6,516 nucleotides of DNA. Origin: Firmicutes bacterium CAG:449 (GTDB taxonomy: Bacteria > Bacillota_I > Bacilli_A > RFN20 > CAG-449). Location: positions 233 through 6,748 of the forward strand of contig FR889423.1 in NCBI GenBank assembly GCA_000432895.1. The letters run 5' to 3'. Positions 6,317 to 6,516 of the stretch are shown here, piece after piece. Each line of letters opens with the position of its first letter. Position 1 is the stretch's first letter. The notes beneath the pieces were generated by a model, which was not told the origin of the DNA, did no database searches, and saw only the letters and a list, made by a program, of their open reading frames with translations. Made by a program: the position numbers and the translations under genes.

Positions 6317-6516
6317 TTTCTAGTAATGCAAAAGCGTGTTTACAGCAACTTCCAACTGGACATGAACATGTAGAAAAAAATGTGTTTCTAAAAAAACTTA
6401 CTCTAGTATGATATGTATAATTAGACGATCCTTTAATATTAGCTTCTATCATCGTAGGAGAAGATAAACTGATATCACTATTTAAATTAGTAATATTAAT
6501 CAATTCTTGGCTTCTA
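6255..6516 (-). CDS. SWIM zinc-finger N-terminal part of the SNF2 helicase (5' end beyond window; ends at frameshift)
   Basis: This frame stays open to the right window edge (codons for RSQE precede the TTG at 6501-6503), so the true start is outside the window. Counting that TTG as residue 1, the SWIM zinc-binding motif CxC...CxH is C46-S-C48...C54-K-H56 within TCSCPVGSCCKHAFALL (6336-6368), preceded by a beta-rich stretch (IEANIKGSSNYTYHTRVSF). SWIM domains at this position are typical of bacterial SNF2 helicases and are thought to bind DNA or protein. After NNFDQEETY the frame enters the second copy of a 16-bp tandem duplication, adds SRRNL and stops at TAA 6255-6257. Deleting one copy joins QEETY directly to NLDNDL of the helicase body. 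It is therefore the 5' part of the same gene, not an independent small protein. Confidence 0.85.
   Translation of the reverse strand, partial: RSQELINITNLNSDISLSSPTMIEANIKGSSNYTYHTRVSFFRNTFFSTCSCPVGSCCKHAFALLEIVNNKINNFDQEETYSRRNL
6257..6288. repeat. Perfect 16-bp tandem duplication causing a frameshift in the helicase gene
   Basis: Two identical adjacent copies of TCAAGAAGAAACTTAT (minus strand) occupy 6273-6288 and 6257-6272. Sixteen is one more than a multiple of three, so the second copy shifts the frame and creates a TAA at 6255-6257. One copy restores an uninterrupted reading ...DQEETYNLDND... The identity of the copies suggests a very recent slippage event, a reversible two-state switch, or an assembly error. 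Confidence 0.95.

Noticed and set aside
2366..6516. A phage-defence system built on the SNF2 helicase (such as DISARM)
   Set aside because: No methylase, nuclease, phospholipase-D or other defence partner is visible, and SWIM/SNF2 proteins occur widely as solitary genes.
1..6516. Mycoplasma-type code with TGA as tryptophan
   Set aside because: The tryptophans checked (for example in AKWEQ, VNWLLE and DIWWNQ) use TGG, and the long frames contain no in-frame TGA.

Overview
The window is very AT-rich and every gene lies on the minus strand, so transcription runs from the right edge to the left. Tryptophan is encoded by TGG throughout, and the long frames contain no in-frame TGA, so the standard bacterial code fits. 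Low G+C, a SWIM/SNF2 helicase, a BmrR-like MerR regulator, an XRE regulator with the 'AVAKWE.G...PD' signature and a 2,4-diaminopentanoate-dehydrogenase-like enzyme together suggest a low-GC Firmicute. An anaerobic gut Bacilli/Clostridia-type lineage is plausible, but the genus is not determinable from the sequence.

Layout in transcription order: (1) A large SNF2-family helicase gene enters at the right edge (6516 down to 2366). Its SWIM zinc-finger N-terminus (6516-6255) and its body (about 6256-2366) lie in different frames. The cause is visible: an exact 16-bp tandem duplication at 6257-6288. Removing one copy gives a single frame of at least 1373 residues. (2) After only 25 nt comes a 278-residue BmrR-like MerR regulator (1504-2340). 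(3) Next is a 341-residue Rossmann-fold amine dehydrogenase of the DapB / 2,4-diaminopentanoate dehydrogenase type (400-1425). It has a strong Shine-Dalgarno and its own promoter with MerR-type geometry: a 19-bp spacer over an imperfect dyad. (4) A clean intrinsic terminator (351-384) ends that unit. (5) An XRE-family regulator (287 to beyond the left edge) starts from a promoter that directly abuts the terminator.

How the parts may work together (inference): the MerR regulator probably senses a small molecule and activates the adjacent dehydrogenase by distorting its over-long promoter spacer. A near copy of the same bipartite site lies over the regulator's own ribosome binding site and may allow autoregulation. 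The helicase may be cotranscribed with the regulator by proximity, but no functional link is evident. No tRNA, rRNA, CRISPR array, insertion sequence or gene-free stretch over 300 bases was seen; the longest non-coding gap, 288-399, is filled by the terminator and the XRE promoter. No clearly novel multi-gene system is evident. The best leads are the duplication-split helicase and the MerR regulator/dehydrogenase pairing.
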